Part shown: one piece after another, positions 16,526 to 24,804 of the stretch
How positions within the stretch are numbered: the stretch's first letter is position 1
How the letters are laid out: every line of letters starts with the position of its first letter
Source of the DNA: Saprospiraceae bacterium
GTDB lineage: Bacteria > Bacteroidota > Bacteroidia > Chitinophagales > Saprospiraceae
Direction of reading: 5' to 3'
Assembly: GCA_030728245.1 (NCBI GenBank)
Contig: JANQZX010000006.1
Coordinates: forward strand, 96,124-131,096
Length of the DNA: 34,973 nucleotides
Notes under the pieces: generated by a model
Database searches by the model: none
Told to the model about the DNA's origin: nothing
Seen by the model: only the letters and a program-made list of their open reading frames with translations
Made by a program: the position numbers and the translations under genes

Positions 16526-16553
16526 CAAACCATTTATACCGGTTTCAACCCAC
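16510..16553 (-). promoter_or_regulatory. his attenuator: antiterminator pairing
   Basis: On the minus strand GTGGGTTGAAACC (16553-16541), which includes the last codons and stop of the leader peptide, is complementary to GGTTTACCCAC (16520-16510), the 5' arm of the terminator. The pairing is 11 bp with a 2-nt UG bulge. A ribosome stalled upstream at the His codons would leave this pairing free and block the terminator. A ribosome at the leader stop would cover the 5' arm and let the terminator form. A further 5-bp hairpin (AAACC/GGTTT) in between could act as a pause site. This is inference from base pairing. Confidence 0.8.
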
Positions 16554-16607
16554 ACTACAAGGTAGTACATGATGATGATGACCAATATGAAAAGCTATGT
16601 TAATCAT
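16545..16607 (-). CDS. hisL: Histidine leader peptide (20 aa, five His)
   Basis: A 21-codon ORF starts at ATG 16607 and ends at TGA 16545. Its peptide begins MINIAFHIG, then has four consecutive histidines (CAT x4 at 16569-16580), and ends VLPCSVG. With the His at codon 7, five of 20 residues are His, far above chance. It lies directly upstream of an antiterminator/terminator pair and hisG. The expected role is to sense charged tRNA-His: His starvation stalls the ribosome at the CAT run and permits read-through. It starts 12 nt after the 3' end of tRNA-Phe, with a nine-T stretch between and no promoter in that gap. Confidence 0.85.
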   Translation of the reverse strand: MINIAFHIGHHHHVLPCSVG

Positions 16608-16619
16608 AAAAAAAAATTG

Positions 16620-16692
16620 TGGTACGGGGCGGAATTGAACCGCCGACACCAGGATTTTCAGTCCTGTGCTCTACCAACTGAGCTACCATACC
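16620..16692 (-). tRNA. tRNA-Phe (GAA)
   Basis: This is a complete 73-nt cloverleaf on the minus strand. The acceptor stem is GGTATGG/CCGTACC with one G-T pair. The D arm is GCTC-AGTTGGTA-GAGC. The anticodon stem is CAGGA/TCCTG with loop CTGAAAA, so the anticodon is GAA for Phe. The variable region is GTGTC and the T arm GGCGG-TTCAATT-CCGCC. The discriminator is A and CCA is not encoded (ACA follows). It lies between a TATCTTTG promoter box and the his leader ORF, so it is probably the first element of the his transcript. Confidence 0.97.
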
Positions 16693-16722
16693 TTCCTATT
16701 AAAACTCCTCTTTTGAGCGGGA

Positions 16723-16730
16723 CAAAGATA
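16723..16730 (-). promoter_or_regulatory. -7 box for tRNA-Phe and the his operon
   Basis: TATCTTTG on the minus strand matches the Bacteroidota -7 consensus TAnnTTTG exactly and lies 31 nt before tRNA-Phe. No TTG is seen at the expected -33 spacing. It is the only good promoter match upstream of both tRNA-Phe and the his leader. Confidence 0.6.
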
Positions 16731-16831
16731 GTATTCTTTTTTAAAGAAGTACTATTCTTTTAAAAAAAAATATAAATATTTTAAAAAGCAGATTTGTCTG
16801 AGCCGAATCCACTTATCTTTACAAAAAAAAG

Positions 16832-17638
16832 ATGCCGTCCAGGATACTTCTCATTCCTTGTTTCATTGTATTTCTTATCGCGGGTTATCATTCATGGATA
16901 AACGACGGTCTATTTAGTATATGGATGTTACCTCCAATCATTTTGATAGCCGTTATATATGTACTTTCACCTCAGATAGACTGGTTTTACTATAAGAAAT
17001 TCACGCCAGGCCTTGATAACATTCAAAAACAGATCCTTTTAACAGGTTGTCCATTTTACATTGCATTGAGTGCTGAGAAAAAATTAGTTTTTGAGCAACG
17101 GTGTTTTCTTATGCTTCTGGCTATTGATTTTCAAGGTCAATCAGAAGAGAGTTTACCCGAAGATTTCAAGCTTATGGCCATTATTCCCGCCGTCATGTTA
17201 ACCTTTGACGAAGAGAAATTTCTTTTTAGCGGTTATGAAAAAATAGTAATTTACCCTACGGCTTTTCCCTCTCCGCAGTATCCTAATAACTTTCATCATT
17301 CTGAATCATTTTCAGAGGACGGTGTTTTACTGTTTTCGGCACAAGCAATATTCCAGGGATACATGAATCCAATACATCATTATCCGGTTACCGCTCACGA
17401 ATGGTCTAAAATTTACATAGCGCAAAATGCGGACAGAAAATGGCCGGAAGGGGAAGAAGCGTGGTGGGAAACCTTAGCCGAAATAAGTGGCTGGGACAAA
17501 AACTGCATTTTTGAATGTATTGGAAGGCCAGATATTGAAATATTACCTGTCGTTATCGTTCATCTTCTTTATTTTCCTATACCAACGATGGAGAAATTCC
17601 CAGATATCTTTTCTTTATTACACGCAAAAGATCTATGA
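16832..17638 (+). CDS. MtfA-like (peptidase family M90) protein with degenerate zinc motif
   Basis: This is a 268-residue protein with two N-terminal hydrophobic segments (about residues 5-20 and 29-46) and a soluble domain that resembles MtfA/M90 zinc peptidases of Bacteroidota. Resembling segments are LSAEKKLVFEQRCFLMLLAIDFQG, IIPAVMLTFD, YEKIVIYPTAFPSP and GVLLFSAQAIFQGYMNPIHH. The position of the family's HExxH zinc helix reads HEWSK (189-193): the first His and Glu are kept and the second His is Lys. It is therefore probably inactive or uses another ligand. The family call rests on remembered pattern. It is the first gene of a plus-strand pair, divergent from tRNA-Phe/his. A TATCTTTA with TTG 17 nt upstream ends about 13 nt before the ATG and may be its promoter. 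Confidence 0.6.
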   Translation: MPSRILLIPCFIVFLIAGYHSWINDGLFSIWMLPPIILIAVIYVLSPQIDWFYYKKFTPGLDNIQKQILLTGCPFYIALSAEKKLVFEQRCFLMLLAIDFQGQSEESLPEDFKLMAIIPAVMLTFDEEKFLFSGYEKIVIYPTAFPSPQYPNNFHHSESFSEDGVLLFSAQAIFQGYMNPIHHYPVTAHEWSKIYIAQNADRKWPEGEEAWWETLAEISGWDKNCIFECIGRPDIEILPVVIVHLLYFPIPTMEKFPDIFSLLHAKDL

Positions 17639-17667
17639 TTTTTTAAGCCTATATTTTAAAAATAACC

Positions 17668-18222
17668 ATGATACTTCTTATCACTTCCTTACTTTGGATT
17701 GTATTCATCTTTATACTACTTGATTCCCTCGGAGCAAATAACGCTAGAAAACAAGCTATTTCCATAGCAAAAACGTTGTATTTTAATGGTCCGTGTCTTC
17801 GGATAAGGGTAAAAGGGCATTTAGTCTCTAAAAAAGGACGAAAAACACCTTTGGAAGGCAAGATTTATATAAATCCTGACACTAAACAATATATTTTTTA
17901 TGCGGACCTGACCTATCAGATGATCTATGCAGAAAAATGGTTGTTTACGGACAATACAAGAAGTATCTACCGATTTTCATCTTTTAGAAAGGTTGTTCCA
18001 GGACCATTTTCGATAGATTTTTTTCCTAATTTATTTTCTAAAAAGGCGGTTAATACACCTATGGTCTATAAAAACGAAAAGGAAGAAGGAAGCGTTATTA
18101 CCTGGCGGGAGATGGAAGATGAGACCATCCCGAGATGGATAAGCCATTCTTTTTCTTCCCTGGGCATTGTAAACATGGAAATTACCCTCTATGCTGAAGA
18201 ATCCTCTTTTCTATGGTGGTAA
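17668..18222 (+). CDS. Unknown membrane-anchored protein
   Basis: This is a 184-residue protein of no family I recognise. It starts with a hydrophobic helix (MILLITSLLWIVFIFILL, about residues 1-18), likely a membrane anchor without a clear cleavage site. A mostly beta-like soluble part follows, with the segments LRIRVKGHLVSKKGRK, GKIYINPDTKQYIFYADLTYQMI and SIDFFPNLFSKKAVN. It starts 29 nt after the MtfA-like gene in the same direction and is probably co-transcribed. The far side converges on cutC with only 10 nt between stops. Function is not inferable. Confidence 0.7.
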   Translation: MILLITSLLWIVFIFILLDSLGANNARKQAISIAKTLYFNGPCLRIRVKGHLVSKKGRKTPLEGKIYINPDTKQYIFYADLTYQMIYAEKWLFTDNTRSIYRFSSFRKVVPGPFSIDFFPNLFSKKAVNTPMVYKNEKEEGSVITWREMEDETIPRWISHSFSSLGIVNMEITLYAEESSFLWW

Positions 18223-18232
18223 ATATTTGTTT

Positions 18233-18859
18233 TCAACCGATATTGGGTACTATTCTTCTTCCATGATAGGCTGTCGCGTGTAAGAACTCGTGTAAGGCTG
18301 GCAGATTATCAAATCGAACGCCCCCGGCCACTAAAACAGTCACATTATTATCTTTTCCAAAGGCAACCATTTCCTTTAAGACCAATCTGTTGTCCCATGC
18401 TGAGCCAGGTCCTCCAGAGGTTAGAACGGTTGAAACCATCTTTTCTTTGGCAAGAGCCATCAATGATTTCAAAGGATACGGAGTAAAATCTATGGCTTTA
18501 TGAAAAGTAAGAGGAAGGCCTGCGGCGGCATTTGAGATTTTATCCAGCGCATTAAAATCAATTTCATTATTCTTCAGAAGGCCACCGAAAACGATCCCTT
18601 TAACACCGACATCCTTGAAAAATGAAGTAGAAACTTTCATGTCGAATATATCCTCTGAAGAATAAACGAAATCACCTTTCCTGGATCTCACCATAGCCAT
18701 AATGGGAATGGTGATCCGGGAAAGGGTTTCATTCAACAAATCATCGGAAGGTGTTAAACCATCCCATTCTAAGTGGGAGCAGAGTTCAATTCTATCTGCC
18801 CCATTTTGTTCAGCTAAAACAGCCTGATCGGATGTTTCAACACAAGCTTCGAGTATCAA
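18233..18859 (-). CDS. cutC: CutC family protein, short form
   Basis: This is a 208-residue TIM-barrel protein of the CutC family. Motifs seen are LEACVETSDQAVLAEQNGADRIELCSHL at the start, MVRSRKGDFVYS, IVFGGLLKNNEID, LTFHKAIDFTP, TVLTSGGPGSA and LVAGGVR. CutC was linked to copper tolerance in E. coli, but its catalytic role is unsettled. This protein ends shortly after the barrel motif LHATAYHG and lacks about 30-40 C-terminal residues that I expect from the E. coli protein. No frameshift is obvious. It starts 6 nt after the M28 peptidase stop, so it is the last gene of the efflux/peptidase run. Confidence 0.88.
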   Translation of the reverse strand: MILEACVETSDQAVLAEQNGADRIELCSHLEWDGLTPSDDLLNETLSRITIPIMAMVRSRKGDFVYSSEDIFDMKVSTSFFKDVGVKGIVFGGLLKNNEIDFNALDKISNAAAGLPLTFHKAIDFTPYPLKSLMALAKEKMVSTVLTSGGPGSAWDNRLVLKEMVAFGKDNNVTVLVAGGVRFDNLPALHEFLHATAYHGRRIVPNIG

Positions 18860-18865
18860 ATTTCT

Positions 18866-20404
18866 TTATTTTCTAGGCATAAGTTCATCACGCATTGCTG
18901 TATGCAATACAATAGAAGCAATAACCGTTGCTGCCTGTTTAAGGTCATCAGCGATTAAATGATCCCAATTATCCATATTTGAGTGATGTGTTCTGGTGGA
19001 ATAGGCTATTGGTTCCTGAATAAACTGAAATCCTGGAATACCAACGCCATCAAAAGATTGATGGTCAGTACCGCCGGTGTTACTATAAGTAACGGTTGCT
19101 GCACCCAGATCTTTAAAAGGCTGAAGAAGGCTATTAAAAATAGGAGCTATTTTTTCATTTCCCTGCGTGTAAATGCCTCTTATTTTTCCTGTTCCGTTGT
19201 CCAGGTTATAATAGGCAGAAATCTTAGCTCTCTTAGCGTCTCCTTCTGGCGTTTCACCAAAATGATTTTTTACATAAGCCCTTGAACCTAAGAGGCCTTG
19301 TTCTTCCCCTGTCCAAAGAGCTAAGCGAATAGTACGTCTTGGTTTAATGCCTGTTGCTTTGGTAACTTCCTGAATAATACGCAACGCCTCCATCATCACA
19401 GCAGAACCAGCAGCATTATCTGTTGCTCCAGTTCCGTTATGCCATGAATCGATGTGTGCACCTAACATGACCACCTCGTCCACTTTATCAGAACCTGGAA
19501 TTTCTGCGATCAGATTATGTTCCATTCCATCGGGATTGGTATAAGTACCCAATAAATTTAAACTAAGGGAAACAGGCATATTTCTGTTGACCATTCGTAA
19601 AATTCTGTTGTAATGTTCCACGGACAAAGTAGCTTGAGGAATGACCGGATTATCAACATCCTGGGCTCTACCCGTCGTTACACGTGCGCCAGTAGCAAAA
19701 ACCACCCCTAAATCACCTTTAAATCCGCGATCGAGAACAGCAGCTGGTTTCTCATCGGAAATAAATTTCCATAATTGAGTATTAAAACTAAAGCCGCCCA
19801 TTCTGCTATAATCTCTTTCTGGTCTTCCACCTGGAAGGGGAGCCTGGGCCATTTGTAACAAAGCGGCATCAGAATGTCTTTCTGCAGGGGCATTGAACCA
19901 TTCTTTTAGATCTCTTATAGTATCTAACAGAATAAATTTACCTTTTAATTTTCCTTTGTAAGCTAATAAATCTGTGGAATCATTAGCATTTAAATAAATG
20001 ACCTCTCCTGTTATCTCTCCTTTTGTAGAACCCGACCAGGCTTTAGGCACAGCAATAATGGGAAAATACGTTGGCGTTAGCGCATGCATAGAAAAATGAC
20101 TTAGTTGCCATCCTCTGCCAAAAGGGCCCCATTCCTCTAAATGTACATTGGACATCCCCCATTTTTCAAGGGTAGATTTAGCCCATTTCGTAGCATCATC
20201 AAGTTTTGGAGAACCAGTTAAACGCGGTCCGTGCACATCGGTTAACCAAGCCGCGACCTCCATTACCTGACTATTCTCCAGGCCTTCTTTACGAATTGCT
20301 TCGACAAGTTGAGCATTTATAGGTTCACGCTGGGCGGAAAGTTTATTTCCAAAAAGAAAGAGGAAAAAACAAGCAGAAAGTATCTGCAGAGTCATTTTTT
20401 TCAT
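18866..20404 (-). CDS. Secreted M28 family zinc aminopeptidase/carboxypeptidase
   Basis: This 512-residue protein has a signal peptide (MTLQILSACFFLFLFGNKLSAQ, cleavage near residue 25). A protease-associated-type region lies in the middle, and the M28 catalytic domain shows MLGAHIDSWHNGTGATDNAAGS (two metal ligands), LWTGEEQGLLGSRAY (Glu-Glu), YNLDNGTG and GTDHQSFDGVGIP. The pattern resembles the plasma glutamate carboxypeptidase (CPQ)-like branch, which cleaves dipeptides or small peptides. It should act in the periplasm or outside. No T9SS sorting domain is visible at the C-terminus. It follows tolC by 24 nt and precedes cutC by 6 nt, so co-transcription with the efflux genes is likely though functionally unexplained. 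Confidence 0.9.
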   Translation of the reverse strand: MKKMTLQILSACFFLFLFGNKLSAQREPINAQLVEAIRKEGLENSQVMEVAAWLTDVHGPRLTGSPKLDDATKWAKSTLEKWGMSNVHLEEWGPFGRGWQLSHFSMHALTPTYFPIIAVPKAWSGSTKGEITGEVIYLNANDSTDLLAYKGKLKGKFILLDTIRDLKEWFNAPAERHSDAALLQMAQAPLPGGRPERDYSRMGGFSFNTQLWKFISDEKPAAVLDRGFKGDLGVVFATGARVTTGRAQDVDNPVIPQATLSVEHYNRILRMVNRNMPVSLSLNLLGTYTNPDGMEHNLIAEIPGSDKVDEVVMLGAHIDSWHNGTGATDNAAGSAVMMEALRIIQEVTKATGIKPRRTIRLALWTGEEQGLLGSRAYVKNHFGETPEGDAKRAKISAYYNLDNGTGKIRGIYTQGNEKIAPIFNSLLQPFKDLGAATVTYSNTGGTDHQSFDGVGIPGFQFIQEPIAYSTRTHHSNMDNWDHLIADDLKQAATVIASIVLHTAMRDELMPRK

Positions 20405-20428
20405 AATAGTAAATTAATGCTGACAAAA

Positions 20429-21745
20429 TTATTGCACAGGAAACAAAGGAATTCCTGCATCATTGAAAATCTCAATTTCTACTTGTTTCACCCTTGCCTG
20501 AGCGTTGATAACTCTGTCAAGCGCCTGAATTTCTTGCAGAATAGACTCTCTCACCTCAAAATTAGTAGTTTTACCCAATCTATATAGTTCCCTCGCCAAA
20601 GCCGATTGTTGACGGGAAGCATTTAAATTCTCCTCTTCCATACTTATAAGATTTGAAAGAGCACTATAATCAGATAATTTAGTTTTAATTCTGCCTTCGA
20701 GAATAGTCACCAAATCAGTTTCTCTTAACGCTGCATTCTCCATCTGGACCATAGCAATTTGCTGATCATTTTTCCTGTTCTGACCATCAAAAATAGTATA
20801 TCTTAAGGTCAGACCAACAAAAGGGCCGTTTGACCGGTTTGAAAGCAAAAACCCTACTTCAGAACGTGAAAAAGCCATATTATAAGCTGCTTGAAGTGTT
20901 ATGACGGGCCAAAAACTACTTTTAACCGTTTCAAGTCTTAATGCCGCTTGTTCTTTTTGCAATTTGGTGAGTAACAAATCCGGGTGATTCTGACGAGTCC
21001 GCAACAGGAGCTCCTCTAAGGAAGGCATGGTAGCATTTTGAAAACTAGTATCCAGCGTAAAGGGCGTATTAGGATCAAGATTCAACAAAATATTAAAATT
21101 CATTCTTGATCTTGAGATATCATTTTCCAATAAAACAAGACGGGCGGAATCACTATTCAACCTCGTTTGTGACTGTAATACCTCCAAACCATTTGCGGTA
21201 CCAATTTTTTTCTTATTTTTAACTAAATCGAGAATATCCCGATCGAGGGTGACGGCATATCTGAGATTTTCTGTAGATCTTTCCAGTTCAACCAAACGAT
21301 AGTAAGCGGCAAGAATACCTGCAGCGAAGGTTTGCATCTGAGCGGTTGTCTCGGCACGGCTCATTTTTTCCATGAGCGCCAGCCTGTCTCTCTCCACAAA
21401 CATGTTAAAACCATCGAAAGCCGTCCAATTCATCTCCAGCCCCATTCTGGTTGTAAGATTTCCTGCGCCTACACCGGAACGGGTTTCACCATTAAAGAAC
21501 TTTTGCTCTGTGTTGTTACTAGCATAATTCGCCAGACTATTTACACCCAAAGTGGGTAATAAGCCAGCTCGCCCAAGGGTATTATTTAACTGCGCAATTC
21601 GTTCATTATTTTTAAGAATCTGAATACCAAAATTCTTTTCCAAGCCTATTTTAACAGCCGATTCCGGAGTAAGAATCGGTGCCACCTGTGCAAAAACAGG
21701 AGTAATAAATAGGCAAAATATAGCCATTCGGAAACAGTAAATCAT
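20429..21745 (-). CDS. TolC family outer-membrane efflux protein
   Basis: This 438-residue outer-membrane factor has a signal sequence (MIYCFRMAIFCLFITPVFAQ). Two internally similar halves are rich in coiled-coil helices, with TolC-type segments such as SAVKIGLEKNFGIQILKNN, TAQMQTFAAGILAAYYRLVELERS, RTRQNHPDLLLTKLQKEQAALRLETVKS and ALARELYRLGKTTNFEVRES. It forms the exit duct for the RND pump encoded just upstream, with which it overlaps by ATGA (21742-21745). No lipobox is present, so it is not lipid-anchored. Confidence 0.93.
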   Translation of the reverse strand: MIYCFRMAIFCLFITPVFAQVAPILTPESAVKIGLEKNFGIQILKNNERIAQLNNTLGRAGLLPTLGVNSLANYASNNTEQKFFNGETRSGVGAGNLTTRMGLEMNWTAFDGFNMFVERDRLALMEKMSRAETTAQMQTFAAGILAAYYRLVELERSTENLRYAVTLDRDILDLVKNKKKIGTANGLEVLQSQTRLNSDSARLVLLENDISRSRMNFNILLNLDPNTPFTLDTSFQNATMPSLEELLLRTRQNHPDLLLTKLQKEQAALRLETVKSSFWPVITLQAAYNMAFSRSEVGFLLSNRSNGPFVGLTLRYTIFDGQNRKNDQQIAMVQMENAALRETDLVTILEGRIKTKLSDYSALSNLISMEEENLNASRQQSALARELYRLGKTTNFEVRESILQEIQALDRVINAQARVKQVEIEIFNDAGIPLFPVQ

Positions 21746-24700
21746 GCCGTTAATTCTTTTTTATGCTGACGATTAAAAAATGTATATATCGCAGGAATAA
21801 CAAATAAGGTTAATACTAAAGAAAATACTAATCCCCCGATAATAGCAACACCCATGGGGATTCTGGAGGTGGCTGCTGCGCCAAAAGCCACAGCAATAGG
21901 TAAGACACCGAGCGTCGTGGCAATGCTTGTCATAAGAATAGGCCTCATCCTTTGCGTTGCCGCTAAAATAGCTGCCGAAGTAGCATCCATTCCTTCTTCC
22001 ATTTTTTGATTCGCAAATTCAACAATTAGGATACCATTTTTAGTTACAATACCTACCAAAACGATGATACCAATTTGACTAAATATATTCAAGGTATGAT
22101 CAAAAATATTTAGCGCCCAAAGTGCACCAACAAGGGCTAAAGGAACGGTTATCATGATAATAAGCGGATCCAGAAAACTTTCAAACTGTGCTGCCAATGC
22201 CAGATAAATAAGGGCTAAGGCTAGGAGAAAGGCAAAATAAAGACCGCTGGAACTCTCCCTGAAATCTTTTGAAACGCCTGCCAATGCTGTTTGATAAGAC
22301 TCATCCAACACCTTTTTAGCAATTTCATCCATCGCCTCTATACCTTGACCGATCGTGTAACCTTCTGCCAATGCAGCAGAAACGGTGGCTGAAAGATATC
22401 TATTATAATGATAAAGTTGAGGAGGACTGGATTCTTCTTTGAGTCGTACGACATTACTAATCGGTATAAGTTCTCCTCGATTATTCCTTACATAAAGAGA
22501 GGATAAATCGGAGGGATCATCGCGATACCCGCGATCAGCTTCACCAATCACTTCATATTGCTTACCATTTTTAAGAAAATAACCATATCGCTGCCCACTG
22601 AAATAGAGCTGCAATGATTCTGCAACATCCCTGACCGACACACCAAGTTCCTGAGACCTCTCTCTATCGATATCTACCCTGATTTCAGGCTTATTGAATT
22701 TTAAATCTAAATCGTTCACTGCGAAGGCGGGATGTTTAGACACCTCCTCCATAAAAACAGGAATAATAGTTTTTAATTTTTCGAAAGATTGAGCCTGGAT
22801 TACATATTGAACAGGTAAATTTCTGAAACTTCTGCCCACACTAATCGTTTGCTCCTGAGAGATAATCGATTTAGCATAATTCAAACGATTCAGGTGTGGT
22901 ATTAAACTTTTTGCAATCTGATCCTGGCTTCTGCTTCTTTCCGAAGGGGGCGTCAAAGAAAGAGAAACGAAACCGCTATTCAAAGCCCCTGCACCGCTAA
23001 AACCAGGAGCAGTCACGGAAATAACCGCCGCTTTTTCTGGAAGCGTATCTACTAATTTCAACACCTCTTCCATGTATCTGTCCATAATTTCAAACGAAGT
23101 TCCCTCCGGTGCCGTGGAAAACACCCTTAATCCACTCTTATCTTCCATAGGAGATAACTCAGATGGAATAATTTGAATTAACCGGTAAATACCACCCATG
23201 CAAGCCAAAACAATGATTATTGCCAGAAATCTGACTTTCATGAATTTGGACAACAGACTATTATAGGCATTAGTTAGATTATCCAGACCCTTACCTATAA
23301 ATCTAAATAAAAAGCCGTGGGAATCATTCTTTTTAAGAATGCGTGAAGCCATCATAGGTGTCAGGGAAAGAGAAACAATGGCGGAGATAATGATCGACCC
23401 TGCTACTACAATACCAAATTCCCTGAATAATCTTCCGGTAAGGCCTTGTAAAAAAACGATAGGTAAGAATACAACCACTAAGGTTACTGAAGTGGCCACA
23501 ATGGCAAAAAATATTTCCTCAGAACCTTTATGCGCTGCCTCCATAGGACTTTCCCCTTCCTCCACCCGTCGATAAATATTTTCAAGCATTACTATGGCAT
23601 CGTCGACCACTAAACCGGTGGCTAACACAATACCAAGCAGCGTTAATATATTAATTGAAAAGTTAAAAAGATACATAATGAAGAATGCTCCTATCAGAGA
23701 GATTGGAATGGCGACAACGGGGATGATCGTAGTACGCCAGTCCCTGAGAAAGAAAAAGATGACCAGTACCACCAGGCAGAAGGCAATGAGAATAGTTTCC
23801 TTCACTTCCGAGATAGCTCTTCTGATAGGTTTGGTGCTATCAAAAGCGTAAGCAAGAATGATATCTTCCGGTTTATCCTTTTTTATTGCCTCTACCCGAC
23901 GATAGGCTTCATCGGCAATTTCTATGTAATTAGCACCCGGGAGAGGGGTTAAAGCAACCCCCACCTGCGGTTTACCATCGTTACCCCTCATTATAGTTCT
24001 TGTATTCTGAGCCTCCAAAACGACTTCAGCAACATCTTTAATCTGAACAATAATACCATTTTGTTCTCTTAACACAACATTTCCGAACTCTTCAGGCGTG
24101 TATAACCTTCCTTGCGCACGAATGGTCAGTTCCGTTCTATTTCCCTCAATTTTTCCCGCGGGAAGTTCTAAGTTTTGTCTTTGCAGGGCATTTCTTACAT
24201 CTAAAGGCGTTAAAGAATAGGCTGAAAGACGGGCGGGATCCATTTTAATACGTATGGCAAACCTTTTTTCACCCCAGATTCTAATATTTGAAACACCTGG
24301 AATAGTTTGTAATCTTTCCTTTAAAACATTATTGGCATATTCACTAAGAAATAATAAATCTCTCTTAGGGCTCTGTACGGTTACCGTCATTATATTAGAG
24401 GAGCCAGCGTCCGATTTACTCACAATAGGAGGATCGGTATCCGCTGGCAGTGAACGTTGCGCCTGGGAAACTTTATCGCGCACATCATTTGCGGCAGCCT
24501 CCAGATCTAAACCCACTTCAAATTCAACGGTAATACTACTGCGACCTTGTGTGCTGATACTCGATAAAGAACGAATACCCGAAATACCATTAATACTTTC
24601 CTCGAGCGGTTCTGTAATTTGCGATTCAATAACATCAGCATTGGCGCCGGTATAACTCGTACTTACAGAAATAACGGGAGGATCAATGCTCGGATATGCA

Positions 24701-24804
24701 CGAATACCCAGATAAGTGTAACCGATGATACCAAAAAGAACGATAACAATGGAAATTACACTGGCTAAAACCGGTCTATTAATACTTAAGGAAGAAAAAG
24801 TCAT
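21742..24804 (-). CDS. Efflux RND transporter permease, HAE type (AcrB-like)
   Basis: This is a 1020-residue inner-membrane proton-driven pump. It has 12 predicted helices with two large periplasmic loops after TM1 and TM7. It opens with FSSLSINRPVLASVISIVIVLFGIIGYTYL and YPSIDPPVISVSTSYTGA, the usual HAE start. The TM4 proton relay is intact (GLVVDDAIVMLENIYRR, near residue 400, both Asp present), and KNGILIVEFANQ lies in the second half. The double Asp and overall pattern favour drug or hydrophobic export rather than the metal-exporting CusA type. The start shares one base with the adaptor stop (24804) and the end overlaps tolC by 4 nt, so the three are strictly coupled. Confidence 0.95.
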   Translation of the reverse strand: MTFSSLSINRPVLASVISIVIVLFGIIGYTYLGIRAYPSIDPPVISVSTSYTGANADVIESQITEPLEESINGISGIRSLSSISTQGRSSITVEFEVGLDLEAAANDVRDKVSQAQRSLPADTDPPIVSKSDAGSSNIMTVTVQSPKRDLLFLSEYANNVLKERLQTIPGVSNIRIWGEKRFAIRIKMDPARLSAYSLTPLDVRNALQRQNLELPAGKIEGNRTELTIRAQGRLYTPEEFGNVVLREQNGIIVQIKDVAEVVLEAQNTRTIMRGNDGKPQVGVALTPLPGANYIEIADEAYRRVEAIKKDKPEDIILAYAFDSTKPIRRAISEVKETILIAFCLVVLVIFFFLRDWRTTIIPVVAIPISLIGAFFIMYLFNFSINILTLLGIVLATGLVVDDAIVMLENIYRRVEEGESPMEAAHKGSEEIFFAIVATSVTLVVVFLPIVFLQGLTGRLFREFGIVVAGSIIISAIVSLSLTPMMASRILKKNDSHGFLFRFIGKGLDNLTNAYNSLLSKFMKVRFLAIIIVLACMGGIYRLIQIIPSELSPMEDKSGLRVFSTAPEGTSFEIMDRYMEEVLKLVDTLPEKAAVISVTAPGFSGAGALNSGFVSLSLTPPSERSRSQDQIAKSLIPHLNRLNYAKSIISQEQTISVGRSFRNLPVQYVIQAQSFEKLKTIIPVFMEEVSKHPAFAVNDLDLKFNKPEIRVDIDRERSQELGVSVRDVAESLQLYFSGQRYGYFLKNGKQYEVIGEADRGYRDDPSDLSSLYVRNNRGELIPISNVVRLKEESSPPQLYHYNRYLSATVSAALAEGYTIGQGIEAMDEIAKKVLDESYQTALAGVSKDFRESSSGLYFAFLLALALIYLALAAQFESFLDPLIIMITVPLALVGALWALNIFDHTLNIFSQIGIIVLVGIVTKNGILIVEFANQKMEEGMDATSAAILAATQRMRPILMTSIATTLGVLPIAVAFGAAATSRIPMGVAIIGGLVFSLVLTLFVIPAIYTFFNRQHKKELTA

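Noticed and set aside
16569-16763. Plus-strand ORF starting with repeated ATG (Met-Met-Met-Met-Thr)
   Set aside because: It is the reverse complement of the His codon run of the leader peptide and crosses the tRNA-Phe gene, so it is an artefact.
24254-24655. Long plus-strand ORF of 133 codons opposite the RND pump, and a similar one of 186 codons at 25189-25749
   Set aside because: Both are antisense to strongly conserved efflux genes, with no promoter or recognisable product; low stop density opposite these genes explains them.
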